Source: Rikenellaceae bacterium (GTDB lineage Bacteria > Bacteroidota > Bacteroidia > Bacteroidales > Rikenellaceae). Taken from it: a stretch of 64,000 nucleotides of DNA. Shown here in pieces: positions 1-9,839 of the stretch. Position 1 is the first letter of the stretch. Every line of letters begins with the position of its first letter. Location: NCBI GenBank assembly GCA_021201795.1, contig JAJQEF010000013.1, positions 32,418-96,417 on the forward strand, read 5' to 3'. Under the pieces are notes generated by a model, which saw nothing but the letters and a program-made list of their open reading frames with translations, did no database searches and was not told where the DNA came from. A program made the position numbers and the translations under genes.

Positions 1-417
1 TTCCTGGGAAATTTTAAGATTTCCCTGATTGTCCCTGTATAACCAGACCCATCCTGAACCGAACAATGTGGTACCTGCTTCCGTGAATTTTTTCTTAAAT
101 CCTTCGAAAGATCCGAACTGATCTTCAATAGCTCCGGCAATATTTCCGGAAGGCCGAGGTTGGGGGTTTGCCGAGAACTGATCGAAAAAGAAAACGTGGT
201 TCCATGATTGGGCAGCGTTGTTGAACAATTTACCGTCCGATTTTTTAACGATATCCTCGAGGCTCATATTTTCATATTCGGTACCCTCGATAAGCGTATT
301 CATCGTGTTGAAGTACGTTTGTTCGTGTTTGCCGTGATGGAACTGGAGAGTCTCCGCACTCATCTTAGGAGACAGGGCGTCTTCCTGATATTTTAATGGT
401 GGCATTTTGTGTTTCAT
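1..417 (-). CDS. sodB: Fe-type (or cambialistic) superoxide dismutase, C-terminus cut by window edge
   Basis: Superoxide dismutase converts superoxide to peroxide and oxygen in the cytoplasm. The visible 139 codons start at the ATG at 417 (first residues MKHKMPPLKY) and run off the left edge. The N-terminal metal ligands lie in LQFHHGKHEQTYF and the second His block is NNAAQSWNHVFFF. The glycine-rich GSGWVWLYRD follows. A Gln in AAQSWNH sits where Fe-type enzymes keep their second-sphere Gln; Bacteroides enzymes of this type can also use Mn. The last metal-binding motif (DVWEHAY in the family) lies outside the window. No shadow gene on the other strand is credible. Confidence 0.93.
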   Translation of the reverse strand, partial: MKHKMPPLKYQEDALSPKMSAETLQFHHGKHEQTYFNTMNTLIEGTEYENMSLEDIVKKSDGKLFNNAAQSWNHVFFFDQFSANPQPRPSGNIAGAIEDQFGSFEGFKKKFTEAGTTLFGSGWVWLYRDNQGNLKISQE

Positions 418-488
418 GTCCGTCGGTTTTTAAGATTAATACTGTATTTCCGGAATCAAATATTCTGCCAATGAACTGAAAAGGCGGT

Positions 489-2021
489 TTATTCGCCGCC
501 TTGTTCCATATCTTCGATCTTGTTGAGCATTTTTACGGTAGCTTTAATTGCTGCTACGGATTGGTCCGCGTCAAGGCCTCTGGTTTTGATCTCTTCCCCT
601 TTGTAGTCCCATGAAATTACGGTTTGTACCAAAGCGTCCGTATGCCCCCCCGGAGGTATGTCTACGGAATAACTCGTCAATACGGGGAATTCGCGTTTTA
701 GTTGTTTGCCGTATATCTTTTTCAGTGCGCCCATGAAGGCGTCGTATTGTCCGAGCCCATTGCTGCTCTCTTCGAATTGCCTGCCGTTTATCTCTATCTT
801 TACTGCCGCGACAGGTTTAAGGTCGTGAGCGAGTGACAAAGCAAAATTCAGTATTTTTATTTTATCATTTGAGACGTCGCTTTTGAGGACATCCGAGATA
901 ATGTACGGAAGATCGTCCTGAGTGACTATTTCTTTCTTGTCTCCCAGTTCGATTATGCGCTGGGTTACTTTCGACATGGATTCTTCATCCAGTTCGATGC
1001 CGAGTGTTTCGAGGTTCTTGCGTATATTGGCTTTGCCGGAAGTTTTTCCGAGGGCATATTCCCGTGTGCGTCCGAAGCGTTCCGGAAGAAGTTCGTTATA
1101 ATAGAGATTCTTCTTGCTGTCGCCGTCTGCATGGATTCCTGCCGTTTGGGTAAATACATTGGAACCGATTATCGGTTTGTTCGCAGGTATTCTTATTCCC
1201 GAATAGGATTCCACTACGCGGCTGATGTGGTTAATATGCTTCTCTACCAAAGTGGTTTTTAGACCGAGTTTATCGTGAAGGACTGCCAGAACGCTCGATA
1301 ACGGTGCATTGCCCGCGCGCTCGCCGAGGCCGTTGACGGTTACGTGGACCCCGTTTATTCCTGCTTTGACAGCGAATTCGACATTTGCCACCGCAAGGTC
1401 GTAGTCGTTATGCGGATGGAAATCGAAGCGTAGTTCCGGGTATCTGTCCGTCATAATCCTGCAGTATTCGTAAGTCTGATGGGGATCGAGAACTCCAAGG
1501 GTATCGGGAAGCATGAAACGCTTTATCGGTTGATCTTTGAGCGAATCCACCATCAGTAATACGTAGTCCCTGGAATCTTTCATTCCGTTAGACCAGTCTT
1601 CCAGATATATATTTACGTCGATATTCATTTCGGACGCATTCGCGATCACTTCTTTAATGTCAGCGATGTGCTGTTCCGGTGTTTTGCGCAGTTGGTGGGT
1701 TACGTGGTTGAACGAACCTTTACAGAGCAGGTTGATAATCCGGCATCCTGCATCTTTTATCCAGTTGAGAGAGACTTTGCCGTCTACGAAGCCCAACACT
1801 TCTACTTTATCTATATGTCCGCGTTTCCCGGCCCATTGTGCGATTTTCTTTACTGCCTCGAACTCTCCGTCGGAAACGCGCGCAGACGCTACCTCTATCC
1901 GGTTTACTTTTATTTTCTCGAGAAGAAGCGATGCGATGCTTAATTTTTCCTGTACTGCAAATGAGACGCCGGAAGTTTGTTCGCCGTCCCTGAGAGTAGT
2001 ATCTAATATTTCGATGTTCAT
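489..2021 (-). CDS. 2-isopropylmalate synthase / citramalate synthase family protein
   Basis: Claisen-type synthase that joins acetyl-CoA to a 2-oxoacid (2-oxoisovalerate for LeuA, pyruvate for CimA), feeding leucine or isoleucine synthesis. The 510-residue protein has the HMGL-like TIM barrel opening with ILDTTLRDGEQTSG, the metal-binding HPHND motif and NGLGERAGN, then a C-terminal LeuA-type regulatory domain from about residue 360. The start was set at MNIEIL because the family starts immediately before the DTTLRDGE strand; an ATG 12 bases upstream (2033) is possible. leuB, leuC and leuD are not next to it, so substrate cannot be settled from context; CimA and LeuA are both open. Confidence 0.85.
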   Translation of the reverse strand: MNIEILDTTLRDGEQTSGVSFAVQEKLSIASLLLEKIKVNRIEVASARVSDGEFEAVKKIAQWAGKRGHIDKVEVLGFVDGKVSLNWIKDAGCRIINLLCKGSFNHVTHQLRKTPEQHIADIKEVIANASEMNIDVNIYLEDWSNGMKDSRDYVLLMVDSLKDQPIKRFMLPDTLGVLDPHQTYEYCRIMTDRYPELRFDFHPHNDYDLAVANVEFAVKAGINGVHVTVNGLGERAGNAPLSSVLAVLHDKLGLKTTLVEKHINHISRVVESYSGIRIPANKPIIGSNVFTQTAGIHADGDSKKNLYYNELLPERFGRTREYALGKTSGKANIRKNLETLGIELDEESMSKVTQRIIELGDKKEIVTQDDLPYIISDVLKSDVSNDKIKILNFALSLAHDLKPVAAVKIEINGRQFEESSNGLGQYDAFMGALKKIYGKQLKREFPVLTSYSVDIPPGGHTDALVQTVISWDYKGEEIKTRGLDADQSVAAIKATVKMLNKIEDMEQGGE

Positions 2022-2101
2022 TCCTCTGGTCATTGTAACTGATAATTTACACAATATAGTGAATTAGGTCCGGATTCGAAAATGCGGACAGCAGTAATAT
2101 A

Positions 2102-3490
2102 CTACTCCAAACCTGCGATTTCTCGGATATCTTTAATGATCCTGCCAGCAAGATTTTCTGCATCTTTTAGGGTGCGGCTCTCGCTGTATATCCTGATTAT
2201 TGGTTCGGTGTTAGATTTTCTCAAGTGTAACCATCCGTCAGTGAAATCGATTTTGACACCATCGATGTCGTTCACTTCTTCGTTGGAATATTTTTGTTTG
2301 ATCGTTGTCAAAATCCCGTCCACGTCCAGTTCCGGGGTAAGCTCTATCTTATTTTTGGATATATAGTATTCGGGATATGTTTTTCTCAATTCCGAGCATT
2401 TTATTTCTTTTTCCGCAAGAAGGGATAGGAACAATCCCACGCCTACCAATGCGTCGCGTCCGTAATGTAGTTCGGGATAAATCACACCTCCGTTGCCTTC
2501 GCCGCCTATTACCGCTCCGTTCTCTTTCATCTTCGCGACAACGTTGACTTCACCGACAGCCGCCGCAGCGTACATGTATCCTTTTGCCTGGGTAACGTAC
2601 CTTAGTGCGCGGGAAGAGCTGAGGTTCGATACCGTGTTGCCTCCGGTTTTCGAAAGAACATAATCCGCTACCGCGACGAGAGTATATTCTTCACCGAACA
2701 TAGTTCCGTCTTCATTGATTATCGCAAGACGGTCCACGTCAGGATCCACGACGATTCCAAGGTCTGCGTTTTCACGTTTTACCACGGCCGATATTTCCGT
2801 CAGATTCTCCGGAAGCGGTTCCGGGTTATGGGCGAATTTACCGTCGGGACTGCAGTTCAATTCCACGACTTCGACCCCGAGTCGGCGGAGAAGTTCAGGA
2901 ATAACAATTCCTCCGACAGAGTTCACTGCGTCTACAACGATTTTAAATTTGCGTGCTTTTATTTTATCCGTTTCTATGAGGTTGAGTGCCAATATTTGGT
3001 TTATATGTTCGTCATCGTAGGAAGATCTGGTTATTTTTCCGAGATAATCGACTTCGGCATACCCGAATTCTTCTTTTTCGGCATATTCAAGGATCAGTTT
3101 GCCTTCTGCGTCGTTGAGGAATTCTCCTTTTTCGTTGAGAAGCTTCAGGGCGTTCCATTGCTTCGGGTTATGGCTGGCAGTTATTATTATTCCTCCGTCC
3201 GCACCGAATCCACATACGGCCATCTCGACCGTAGGAGTGGTGGTCAATCCTATGTTTATAACATTGATCCCGCAACCGGCAAGCGTTCCTTCGATTATTG
3301 AACCTACCATTTCACCCGATAGCCGCGCGTCCCTTCCGATTACCACTGTAATTTCATTGTTTTCGGACCTGTTCCTGATCCATTGGGAGTAAGCCGATGC
3401 AAATTTTACAATATCGAGTGGAGTCAGGTTGTCCCCCGTGCATCCTCCGATGGTGCCCCGTATGCCGGATATGGATTTTATCAATGTCAT
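2102..3490 (-). CDS. glmM: Phosphoglucosamine mutase / phosphomannomutase family
   Basis: Alpha-D-phosphohexomutase, 462 residues. The expected role is conversion of glucosamine-6-phosphate to glucosamine-1-phosphate for UDP-GlcNAc and peptidoglycan. All four family motifs are visible in order: the phosphoserine loop TASHNP near residue 105, the metal loop DPDVDRLA, the sugar loop GGEGNGG and the phosphate-binding RKSNTEPIIRIY near the C-terminus. GRDARLSG is also present. The gene precedes the LeuA-like gene on the same strand by about 80 bases. Sugar specificity (glucosamine or mannose) cannot be read from the motifs alone, although GlmM is the usual Bacteroidales assignment for this length. 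Confidence 0.88.
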   Translation of the reverse strand: MTLIKSISGIRGTIGGCTGDNLTPLDIVKFASAYSQWIRNRSENNEITVVIGRDARLSGEMVGSIIEGTLAGCGINVINIGLTTTPTVEMAVCGFGADGGIIITASHNPKQWNALKLLNEKGEFLNDAEGKLILEYAEKEEFGYAEVDYLGKITRSSYDDEHINQILALNLIETDKIKARKFKIVVDAVNSVGGIVIPELLRRLGVEVVELNCSPDGKFAHNPEPLPENLTEISAVVKRENADLGIVVDPDVDRLAIINEDGTMFGEEYTLVAVADYVLSKTGGNTVSNLSSSRALRYVTQAKGYMYAAAAVGEVNVVAKMKENGAVIGGEGNGGVIYPELHYGRDALVGVGLFLSLLAEKEIKCSELRKTYPEYYISKNKIELTPELDVDGILTTIKQKYSNEEVNDIDGVKIDFTDGWLHLRKSNTEPIIRIYSESRTLKDAENLAGRIIKDIREIAGLE

Positions 3491-3577
3491 TTCGCTGTAT
3501 TTAAGGTTAGTAAATGCCGCAAAAATAATGTTTTTATTACTAAATGGTGCGTTTTACATCTTTTATTAACTTTTTAT

Positions 3578-3585
3578 TACCTTTG
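3578..3585 (+). promoter_or_regulatory. Bacteroidota -7 element TACCTTTG
   Basis: TACCTTTG fits the TAnnTTTG consensus of the primary sigma factor in this phylum and lies 40 bases before the TPR gene. No clear TTTG -33 element was found at the usual 19-21 base spacing, so it may be weak. Confidence 0.55.
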
Positions 3586-3625
3586 CAGAGTTATGGCTGA
3601 TTATGAAAATATAGTTTGAATAATT

Positions 3626-6600
3626 ATGATAAGGAAATTCACACTTTTATTATTATATATACTTATACCGTTTCTGGTATCTGCTAACATTGCAGAGAAA
3701 AAAACGGAATATTTCTATAATTCCGGATTGGAGCTTTATCGTGCGGAAAAATATGTGACCGCACAGGAAGAATTTAAAAAAGCCCTTCGTGGAGTGGAAT
3801 TCGGCGATGGTTTCCTGCGTGAAGATATCGAATTTTATCTTGCCGCATGCGAGGCCGAACTGGGAGGCGACAAGGCGGAAATAATGCTTGTGGATTTTAT
3901 AAACAAGTACCCGAATACCATACATAAAAACGAAATTCGTTTCATGCTCGGTAATATTTACCAGTCCCGGCAGGAATTCCTTAAGGCGCGCGAGCAGTAT
4001 AATCTGATCGAATCGAGTTTATTGTCCGCATCTGAAAGGATGCAGCTGTTCTTCAATGAAGGTTACGCTGCGTTTACGGCCGGCGATAACAACGAGGCAG
4101 CCCTGAATTTCAGGCGTGTGGCGAGTCAGGACCACGTTCTGGGTCCGTCCGCGACTTATTATCTTGCGTACATAGATTATGCCGAGGGAAATCTGGACGA
4201 AGCGGAGAGGGGGTTCAATTCACTGTCTTCAGACAGAAGCTACGGACCGGTAGTGCCGTTTTATCTGCTTCATATCGATTTTAAAAGGGGAAATTATTCC
4301 AAAGTTGCCGGCTCGGTGGATAGGATTTTGGATATATCTGCGGATGAAAGGCGCGGGGAGATGCTGAAAATTGCCGCAGAGTCCAATTATCATTTTGGGA
4401 GTTATGAGCAAACGCTGAAATATATGGACGCCTATTCTTCTGAAGGGTATCCGATGAACAGGGAAGAAATGTATATGGCCGGTTATAGCGCTTATATGAT
4501 AGGCGACTTCGAGACTGCGGTAGATTATCTCGGTAAGGTAGCCGTAGGCAGCGATCTTCTTGCGCAGAATGCGAGTTTTCATATAGGTAATGCCAGTCTG
4601 AGAACGGATAATAAACAGCGTGCGCAGCAGGCATTCGCGCTTGCGATGAGAATCGACGCAGATAAAAAACTGAAAGAAGAAGCGATGTTCAATTTTGCCA
4701 AACTTCAGTATGAACTCGGCAACGGAATGTTTAACGAGATAATAACTACGATAAACAATTATCTTCAGGAATTCCCCGACTCTAAGAATGCGGACGAGGC
4801 ACGTAGTTATCTCATGGCTGCATATCTGAATTCCAATAATTACAAAGAAGCATACGATGCGATCTCGCAGATAAGCAATCCTAATAATGAAGAAAAAGCC
4901 GCGCTGCAGCGTATCGCTTATTTCAGGGGGCTCGAATATTTCACAGACGGGGATTATATCAATGCCCAGAGGATGTTCGATATTGCCAACGAGAACAGAT
5001 ATATGCCCAAGTATACTGCACTCACGAGATTCTGGCTCGCGGAGACCTATTACAGGCAGGGTTTGTATGCACGGGCTATACCCTTATATCAGGATTATAT
5101 AGTTTTGTCCCCGAAAGACGAAGCTGAAAATATAATGGCGAATTACAGTCTCGGTTACTGTTATTTCAATCTTAAAAATTATCGCGATGCGCTGGTTTGG
5201 TTCGACAGGTTTATTGCCGCTTATACAGGCAATACCAGTATAATGGCCGATGCTTACAACCGTTTAGGAGACATTTATTTCCTTAACCGCGACTATGCGC
5301 AGGCTACGCAGAATTATGACATGGCCATATCCGTCGGAACACAGGAGAGATACTATGCCGAATATCAGAAGGCACTGACGCTTGGGTTGACATCCGGAGC
5401 GACAGCCAAGATAGACGCCCTTAAAAAAATTACGGATGCAGGAGTCGGCGATTATGTAGACAACGCATACTATGAATTGGGAGCGACCTATACACGACAG
5501 GATATGTTTACGGAAGCGATCCAGACACTTAACCGATTTGTAGAACGTTATCCGGGATCGCCTTATTACCCGGATGCCCTGATCGATCTGGGACTGGCTT
5601 ACTATAATGCCGGTAGAAGCAACGAAGCATTGTCCGCATATAAAAAGGTAGTTACCGAATATCCGACATCCTCGCAGGCTAAAGACGCACTGTTGGCGAT
5701 AAGGAACATATATGTTGAGAATAACGATCTTAACGGTTATTTCGATTACGCTAATAACAATAATATCGAAACTAATGTAAGCGTTATGGAACGCGATTCA
5801 TTGACGTTTACTGTAGCGGAAAGGATCTATCTCACAGGAGACAATAAACGTGCTTATCCGTTATTCGAAAAATATCTGGAGCAGTATCCGAGAGGTAGTT
5901 ATGTAGCCAATGCCACGTATTATATTGCGGAAACCGATATGAATGACGGTGATACGGACTCGGCTCTCCGGGGCTTCGAAAGAATTATGGGGATGACGGT
6001 AAATACGTTTACTATAAATTCCGTGGAGAATTCCGCTTCGATATATTTCAGTAAGGAGGACTACCGGAAGTCAGCCGAACTTTATAAAAGGCTCACGGAA
6101 CTCGCTTCGAACAGGACGGTAGTTATCGACGGATTGTCGGGCTATCTGCGCTCTATGGATAAGCTCAATGATCCGGACCAGGCCGTCGAAGCAGCGGATT
6201 ATGTTCTCGGTTCGGTGTCCGTTAATCCCGATCTCAGGACGGAGGCCAACTTCATCAAAGGCAAGGCGTTATATGCTAAAAACAGAAAAACGGAAGCACT
6301 GCCTCTATTGAGCGATGCCGCGGCAAATCCGGAAACACGGAACGGTGCGGAGGCACAGTTTCTCACGATAGATATACTTTATGGGGAGGGTCGTTATGAT
6401 GAGGCTGAAAATGAGATATTCAAGTTCTCCGAACGTGGTACGTCTCATCAGTTCTGGATGGCAAAAGCATTCCTGATCCTCGGGGATATGTATGTCAAAA
6501 AAGGGGATGATTTTCAGGCTAAGGCTACTTACCAGAGTATTATAGATGGCTATACCGACCGTAATGACGGAGTGGTTGCGGAAGCACAATCTAAACTTAA

Positions 6601-6631
6601 TCAACTGAATGAAAAGGACAATGATGAATAG
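3626..6631 (+). CDS. Large exported tetratricopeptide-repeat protein
   Basis: A 1001-residue protein with a signal peptide (hydrophobic residues 4-19, cleavage likely after SAN) followed almost entirely by TPR units. Repeats such as AEKYVTAQEEFKKAL, ARAIPLYQDYIVLSP and YPDALIDLGLAYYNAG are visible along the whole length. It should act in the periplasm or at the outer membrane as a protein-protein scaffold. Its stop overlaps the start of the next gene, an outer-membrane barrel protein, so the two probably work together. Several units resemble the TPRs of BamD/YbgF-type proteins, but no specific family is recognised. Function is not assigned. Confidence 0.85.
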   Translation: MIRKFTLLLLYILIPFLVSANIAEKKTEYFYNSGLELYRAEKYVTAQEEFKKALRGVEFGDGFLREDIEFYLAACEAELGGDKAEIMLVDFINKYPNTIHKNEIRFMLGNIYQSRQEFLKAREQYNLIESSLLSASERMQLFFNEGYAAFTAGDNNEAALNFRRVASQDHVLGPSATYYLAYIDYAEGNLDEAERGFNSLSSDRSYGPVVPFYLLHIDFKRGNYSKVAGSVDRILDISADERRGEMLKIAAESNYHFGSYEQTLKYMDAYSSEGYPMNREEMYMAGYSAYMIGDFETAVDYLGKVAVGSDLLAQNASFHIGNASLRTDNKQRAQQAFALAMRIDADKKLKEEAMFNFAKLQYELGNGMFNEIITTINNYLQEFPDSKNADEARSYLMAAYLNSNNYKEAYDAISQISNPNNEEKAALQRIAYFRGLEYFTDGDYINAQRMFDIANENRYMPKYTALTRFWLAETYYRQGLYARAIPLYQDYIVLSPKDEAENIMANYSLGYCYFNLKNYRDALVWFDRFIAAYTGNTSIMADAYNRLGDIYFLNRDYAQATQNYDMAISVGTQERYYAEYQKALTLGLTSGATAKIDALKKITDAGVGDYVDNAYYELGATYTRQDMFTEAIQTLNRFVERYPGSPYYPDALIDLGLAYYNAGRSNEALSAYKKVVTEYPTSSQAKDALLAIRNIYVENNDLNGYFDYANNNNIETNVSVMERDSLTFTVAERIYLTGDNKRAYPLFEKYLEQYPRGSYVANATYYIAETDMNDGDTDSALRGFERIMGMTVNTFTINSVENSASIYFSKEDYRKSAELYKRLTELASNRTVVIDGLSGYLRSMDKLNDPDQAVEAADYVLGSVSVNPDLRTEANFIKGKALYAKNRKTEALPLLSDAAANPETRNGAEAQFLTIDILYGEGRYDEAENEIFKFSERGTSHQFWMAKAFLILGDMYVKKGDDFQAKATYQSIIDGYTDRNDGVVAEAQSKLNQLNEKDNDE

Positions 6632-8309
6632 GCGGTTAATTATATGGATATGCGCGGCTGTTGCCGCACTGCCTCTTGCGGCGCAGAATGACCTTAATAA
6701 AGAGGTTACCGTTACGAGGGCTTACGAACCATCGGTAAGCGAATCGTTCAAGATGGGGCTTACACCTGATATGGTAGATACTACTAAGATAAGGCCCGAA
6801 TTCAATTACGAAGTGACACCTTATCCGTTGGATTACGGATTCGCGGTGTCTCCGATAAGACCGGTGAATTTCAATACTGTAGATAGCAGGATACATCATC
6901 CTTTTTATGTTAAACTCGGAGTAGGCGGTCCGTTTCAGAGTATTGCGGAAGCGAGCTACGGTTCCAAACTGGACGATAAAACCACAGTCGGAGCGATAAT
7001 CAAACATTACGGACAATATTCTAAAATTAAAAATGATGCGAATGAGAAGGCGCCTGCACAGGCTACATTCAATAACGCGTCACTCTTTGCCGACCGGAAA
7101 TTCGGAGATGATCTGTTCTTGTCCGGGAAGTTCGATTACAGCTACAACAGTGTAACGCGATACGGATACTATAATTACAATGATCCGATTCCGGTATCTT
7201 TCGATACTTCACGTAAAGGTCTTGCCCAATTCTATCATGATCTTGGCTTCGGATTATCCGTAGGAAATTCATTTGCCGATCTATCGAAGTTTAATTTTAA
7301 AGTCGGAGCCAGTTTCGATTTCTTCGGGGATAAATTCAAATACGATGAGTTCCTATGGAAGGTGGGCACCCATATATCCATACCTGCCGGTTATACTTCT
7401 CAGATTACTGTCGATGCCGGTTATGATAAGGTAAAGGGTACGAGTAAGCTTAAAAATGAATACTCGGATGAAATATTTCTTGCGGGTTTGGGCTATCAAT
7501 TCGATAATGGTACATTCCGGTTTAGTTTAGGCGGTCAGTATGCTTATTATTCTACCGAAGGAATGAATGAAAATCAGAATAAGTTTCTGCCGAAAATAAA
7601 TTTAGAACTCGATCTTTTCGACGGCTATCTCACTCCTTACGCATTTGTAACAGGTAATGTTCAGCGTAACGATTACAGGAGCCTGTCGAAAATAAATCCT
7701 TACGTTCTTAATGGTTCGGCGCTTCCCACGACTGTGGAATATTCCGGAAGGGTAGGTGCGAGGGGGCTTCTTTTCGACATATTGAGGTATGATATCTCAG
7801 GTGGTTTTACCCGGAATGACGATTTTCATTTCTTCGTAAACCATTACGACCTTAAATATTACGGGAACGTATTTACGGCTTTAACCGATAAAGCGAAAAT
7901 CTGGGACGGGAAGATTGCGCTGGATGCGGATTTCCAGAGAAGTTTTAATATTTATGCTTCCGCCCGTTTCTATAAATATAAACTGGATAATTTTGATGAC
8001 GCGGGAGACAGGCCCGATCTTGAAGTGAATTTCGGTGTCAAGTACAAATATCGCAATCTGTTCTTTATCGATCTCGGAATGACGCTGTGGGGAGAGAGGA
8101 TTTTCTATGAATACCAGTACAACAACATGCTGAATGCCGTTAAGAGCGATAATCTGATGGACCTTTATGTCAATATAGACAGCAACATAACTAAAGAGTT
8201 CGGAGTGTTCGTTACCGGACGAAATCTGCTTAATAAGAAATTATATATGTACAACCATTATCCGATGTTGGGGGTAAATGTAATGGGCGGTATAAAATTT
8301 TTATTCTAA
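6621..8309 (+). CDS. Outer-membrane beta-barrel protein (TonB-receptor-like)
   Basis: About 562 residues. A signal peptide (LIIWICAAVAALPLAAQ) is followed by a short periplasmic part with KEVTVTRAYEPSV, then alternating aromatic-rich strands typical of barrels, ending in a C-terminal Phe (GGIKFLF) as outer-membrane proteins do. The barrel is too short for a full SusC-type TonB receptor and no carboxypeptidase-like extension or plug with clear TonB box was seen. The start was placed at 6621 because AAAAGGACA lies just upstream, and the ATG overlaps the stop of the TPR gene. Joint function with the TPR partner at the outer membrane is inferred from overlap only. Confidence 0.8.
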   Translation: MMNRRLIIWICAAVAALPLAAQNDLNKEVTVTRAYEPSVSESFKMGLTPDMVDTTKIRPEFNYEVTPYPLDYGFAVSPIRPVNFNTVDSRIHHPFYVKLGVGGPFQSIAEASYGSKLDDKTTVGAIIKHYGQYSKIKNDANEKAPAQATFNNASLFADRKFGDDLFLSGKFDYSYNSVTRYGYYNYNDPIPVSFDTSRKGLAQFYHDLGFGLSVGNSFADLSKFNFKVGASFDFFGDKFKYDEFLWKVGTHISIPAGYTSQITVDAGYDKVKGTSKLKNEYSDEIFLAGLGYQFDNGTFRFSLGGQYAYYSTEGMNENQNKFLPKINLELDLFDGYLTPYAFVTGNVQRNDYRSLSKINPYVLNGSALPTTVEYSGRVGARGLLFDILRYDISGGFTRNDDFHFFVNHYDLKYYGNVFTALTDKAKIWDGKIALDADFQRSFNIYASARFYKYKLDNFDDAGDRPDLEVNFGVKYKYRNLFFIDLGMTLWGERIFYEYQYNNMLNAVKSDNLMDLYVNIDSNITKEFGVFVTGRNLLNKKLYMYNHYPMLGVNVMGGIKFLF

Positions 8310-8322
8310 ACTACGGGTAAAG

Positions 8323-9276
8323 ATGAGATATTTCACTAACGTAAACGATATAGGCGACCTTAAGGTTGCACTGAAAGAAGCATTCGAGATAAAAAAAGAC
8401 AGGTTTCAGTTCGATACCCTCGGGAAGAATAAAACACTTATGATGGTGTTCTTTAATTCAAGCCTGAGAACACGTCTGAGTACACAGAAGGCTGCGATGA
8501 ATCTCGGGATGAACGTAATTGTGCTGGATGTGAATCAGGGTGCGTGGAAGCTCGAGACCGAACGCGGTGTAATAATGGATGGAGACAAACCGGAGCATCT
8601 TCTGGAGGCTATTCCGGTAATGGGTGTGTATTGTGATATCATAGGCGTCCGTTCCTTTGCTGGGTTGGAGGACAGAGAATACGACTACAATGAAACCGTT
8701 ATCAATCAATTTATAAAATATTCCGGCAAGCCCGTATTCAGCATGGAGGCTGCAACAAGGCACCCTTTGCAGAGTTATGCCGATCTTATCACGATAGAGG
8801 AATACAAGACCACGGAACGTCCTAAAGTCGTTCTCACATGGGCACCTCACCCGAGGGCTCTTCCGCAAGCTGTACCTAATTCATTCGCAGAATGGATGAA
8901 CGCAGCGGATTACGACTTCGTAATAACACATCCGCGTGGTTACGAACTCGATCCGCAGTTCGTAGGTAATGCGCGTGTGGAATACGACCAACGCAAGGCA
9001 TTTGAAGGTGCGGATTTTATTTATGCTAAGAACTGGTCGGCTTACTCAGGGGACAACTACGGCAAGATACTCAGCAAGGATATGGACTGGACCGTCGACA
9101 CTGAAAAAATGGCGTTGACCAATCAGGCATATTTTATGCACTGTCTTCCCGTGAGAAGGAACATGATAGTCTCCGACGATGTCATCGAGAGCGAACGTTC
9201 GATAGTTATACCGGAAGCCGCTAACAGGGAGATATCCGCGCAGGCTGTCATGAAAAAAATGTTGTTGTCGCTTTAA
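8323..9276 (+). CDS. argF': N-succinylornithine carbamoyltransferase
   Basis: Transfers carbamoyl phosphate to an acylated ornithine, an arginine-synthesis step that in Bacteroides uses succinylated intermediates. The 317-residue protein has the carbamoyl-phosphate loop NSSLRTRLST, the ATRHPLQSYADL motif and HCLPVRRNMIV. Residue 90 is Pro in GDKPEHLL. In the characterised enzymes Pro at this place goes with succinylornithine, while Glu goes with acetylornithine, so succinylornithine is the inferred substrate. It follows the barrel gene by 13 bases, but the functional link with that gene is unclear. Not an ordinary ornithine carbamoyltransferase. Confidence 0.93.
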   Translation: MRYFTNVNDIGDLKVALKEAFEIKKDRFQFDTLGKNKTLMMVFFNSSLRTRLSTQKAAMNLGMNVIVLDVNQGAWKLETERGVIMDGDKPEHLLEAIPVMGVYCDIIGVRSFAGLEDREYDYNETVINQFIKYSGKPVFSMEAATRHPLQSYADLITIEEYKTTERPKVVLTWAPHPRALPQAVPNSFAEWMNAADYDFVITHPRGYELDPQFVGNARVEYDQRKAFEGADFIYAKNWSAYSGDNYGKILSKDMDWTVDTEKMALTNQAYFMHCLPVRRNMIVSDDVIESERSIVIPEAANREISAQAVMKKMLLSL

Positions 9277-9296
9277 GACAGGTTCGGTTATGAAAT

Positions 9297-9839
9297 ATGG
9301 GGTTCTACCTTAAACTATTCTGGTCGTTTTTTAAAATAGGCTGTTTTACATTCGGAGGCGGTTACGCTATGGTTCCACTTATCCAGAAGGAGATCATCGA
9401 TAACCGTAAGTGGATTTCCGCAGACGAGTTCCTCGATCTGTTAGCCCTTGCGCAGTCCTCTCCGGGACCGATAGCCATAAATACATCTGTTTTTGTAGGT
9501 TATAAGATGCGTGGGATCCTGGGCTCTATTGTCTGTATTATAGGGACGGTTATAGCTTCGTTTGTTATTATTCTGCTGATAGCCATGTTCTTCTCTGATT
9601 TTACCAAATATCCACTGGTAGAGAGTGCGTTCAAAGGTATGCGCCCTGTCGTGGTTGCGCTGATTGCCGCTCCGGTTTACGGAATGGCGAAGGACATGGG
9701 CTGGAGAAAAATCGTCCTTGCTGCTGCCGTAGCTGTCGTTGTCGGATTCTTAGGAGTGTCGCCTGTCTACTTCCTGATAGCCGGTGCGGTTGGAGGTATT
9801 TTATGGGGGTTATCGAATAAAGGGAGGGTGAAAGAATGA
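9297..9839 (+). CDS. chrA1: Chromate transporter, short-chain CHR subunit 1
   Basis: Inner-membrane protein of 180 residues, one CHR domain. It carries FTFGGGYAMVPL and the SSPGPIAIN motif typical of the family and several membrane segments. Short CHR proteins work as pairs encoded in tandem, equal to the two halves of long ChrA; members export chromate, though the natural substrate in many genomes is unknown. The next gene starts within its stop codon (ATGA overlap), as expected for a heteromeric pair. An ATG 7 bases upstream is in another frame. Confidence 0.9.
   Translation: MGFYLKLFWSFFKIGCFTFGGGYAMVPLIQKEIIDNRKWISADEFLDLLALAQSSPGPIAINTSVFVGYKMRGILGSIVCIIGTVIASFVIILLIAMFFSDFTKYPLVESAFKGMRPVVVALIAAPVYGMAKDMGWRKIVLAAAVAVVVGFLGVSPVYFLIAGAVGGILWGLSNKGRVKE

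Noticed and set aside
1657..2067. Plus-strand frames opposite the LeuA-like gene
   Set aside because: Antisense shadow; no start signals or known motifs.
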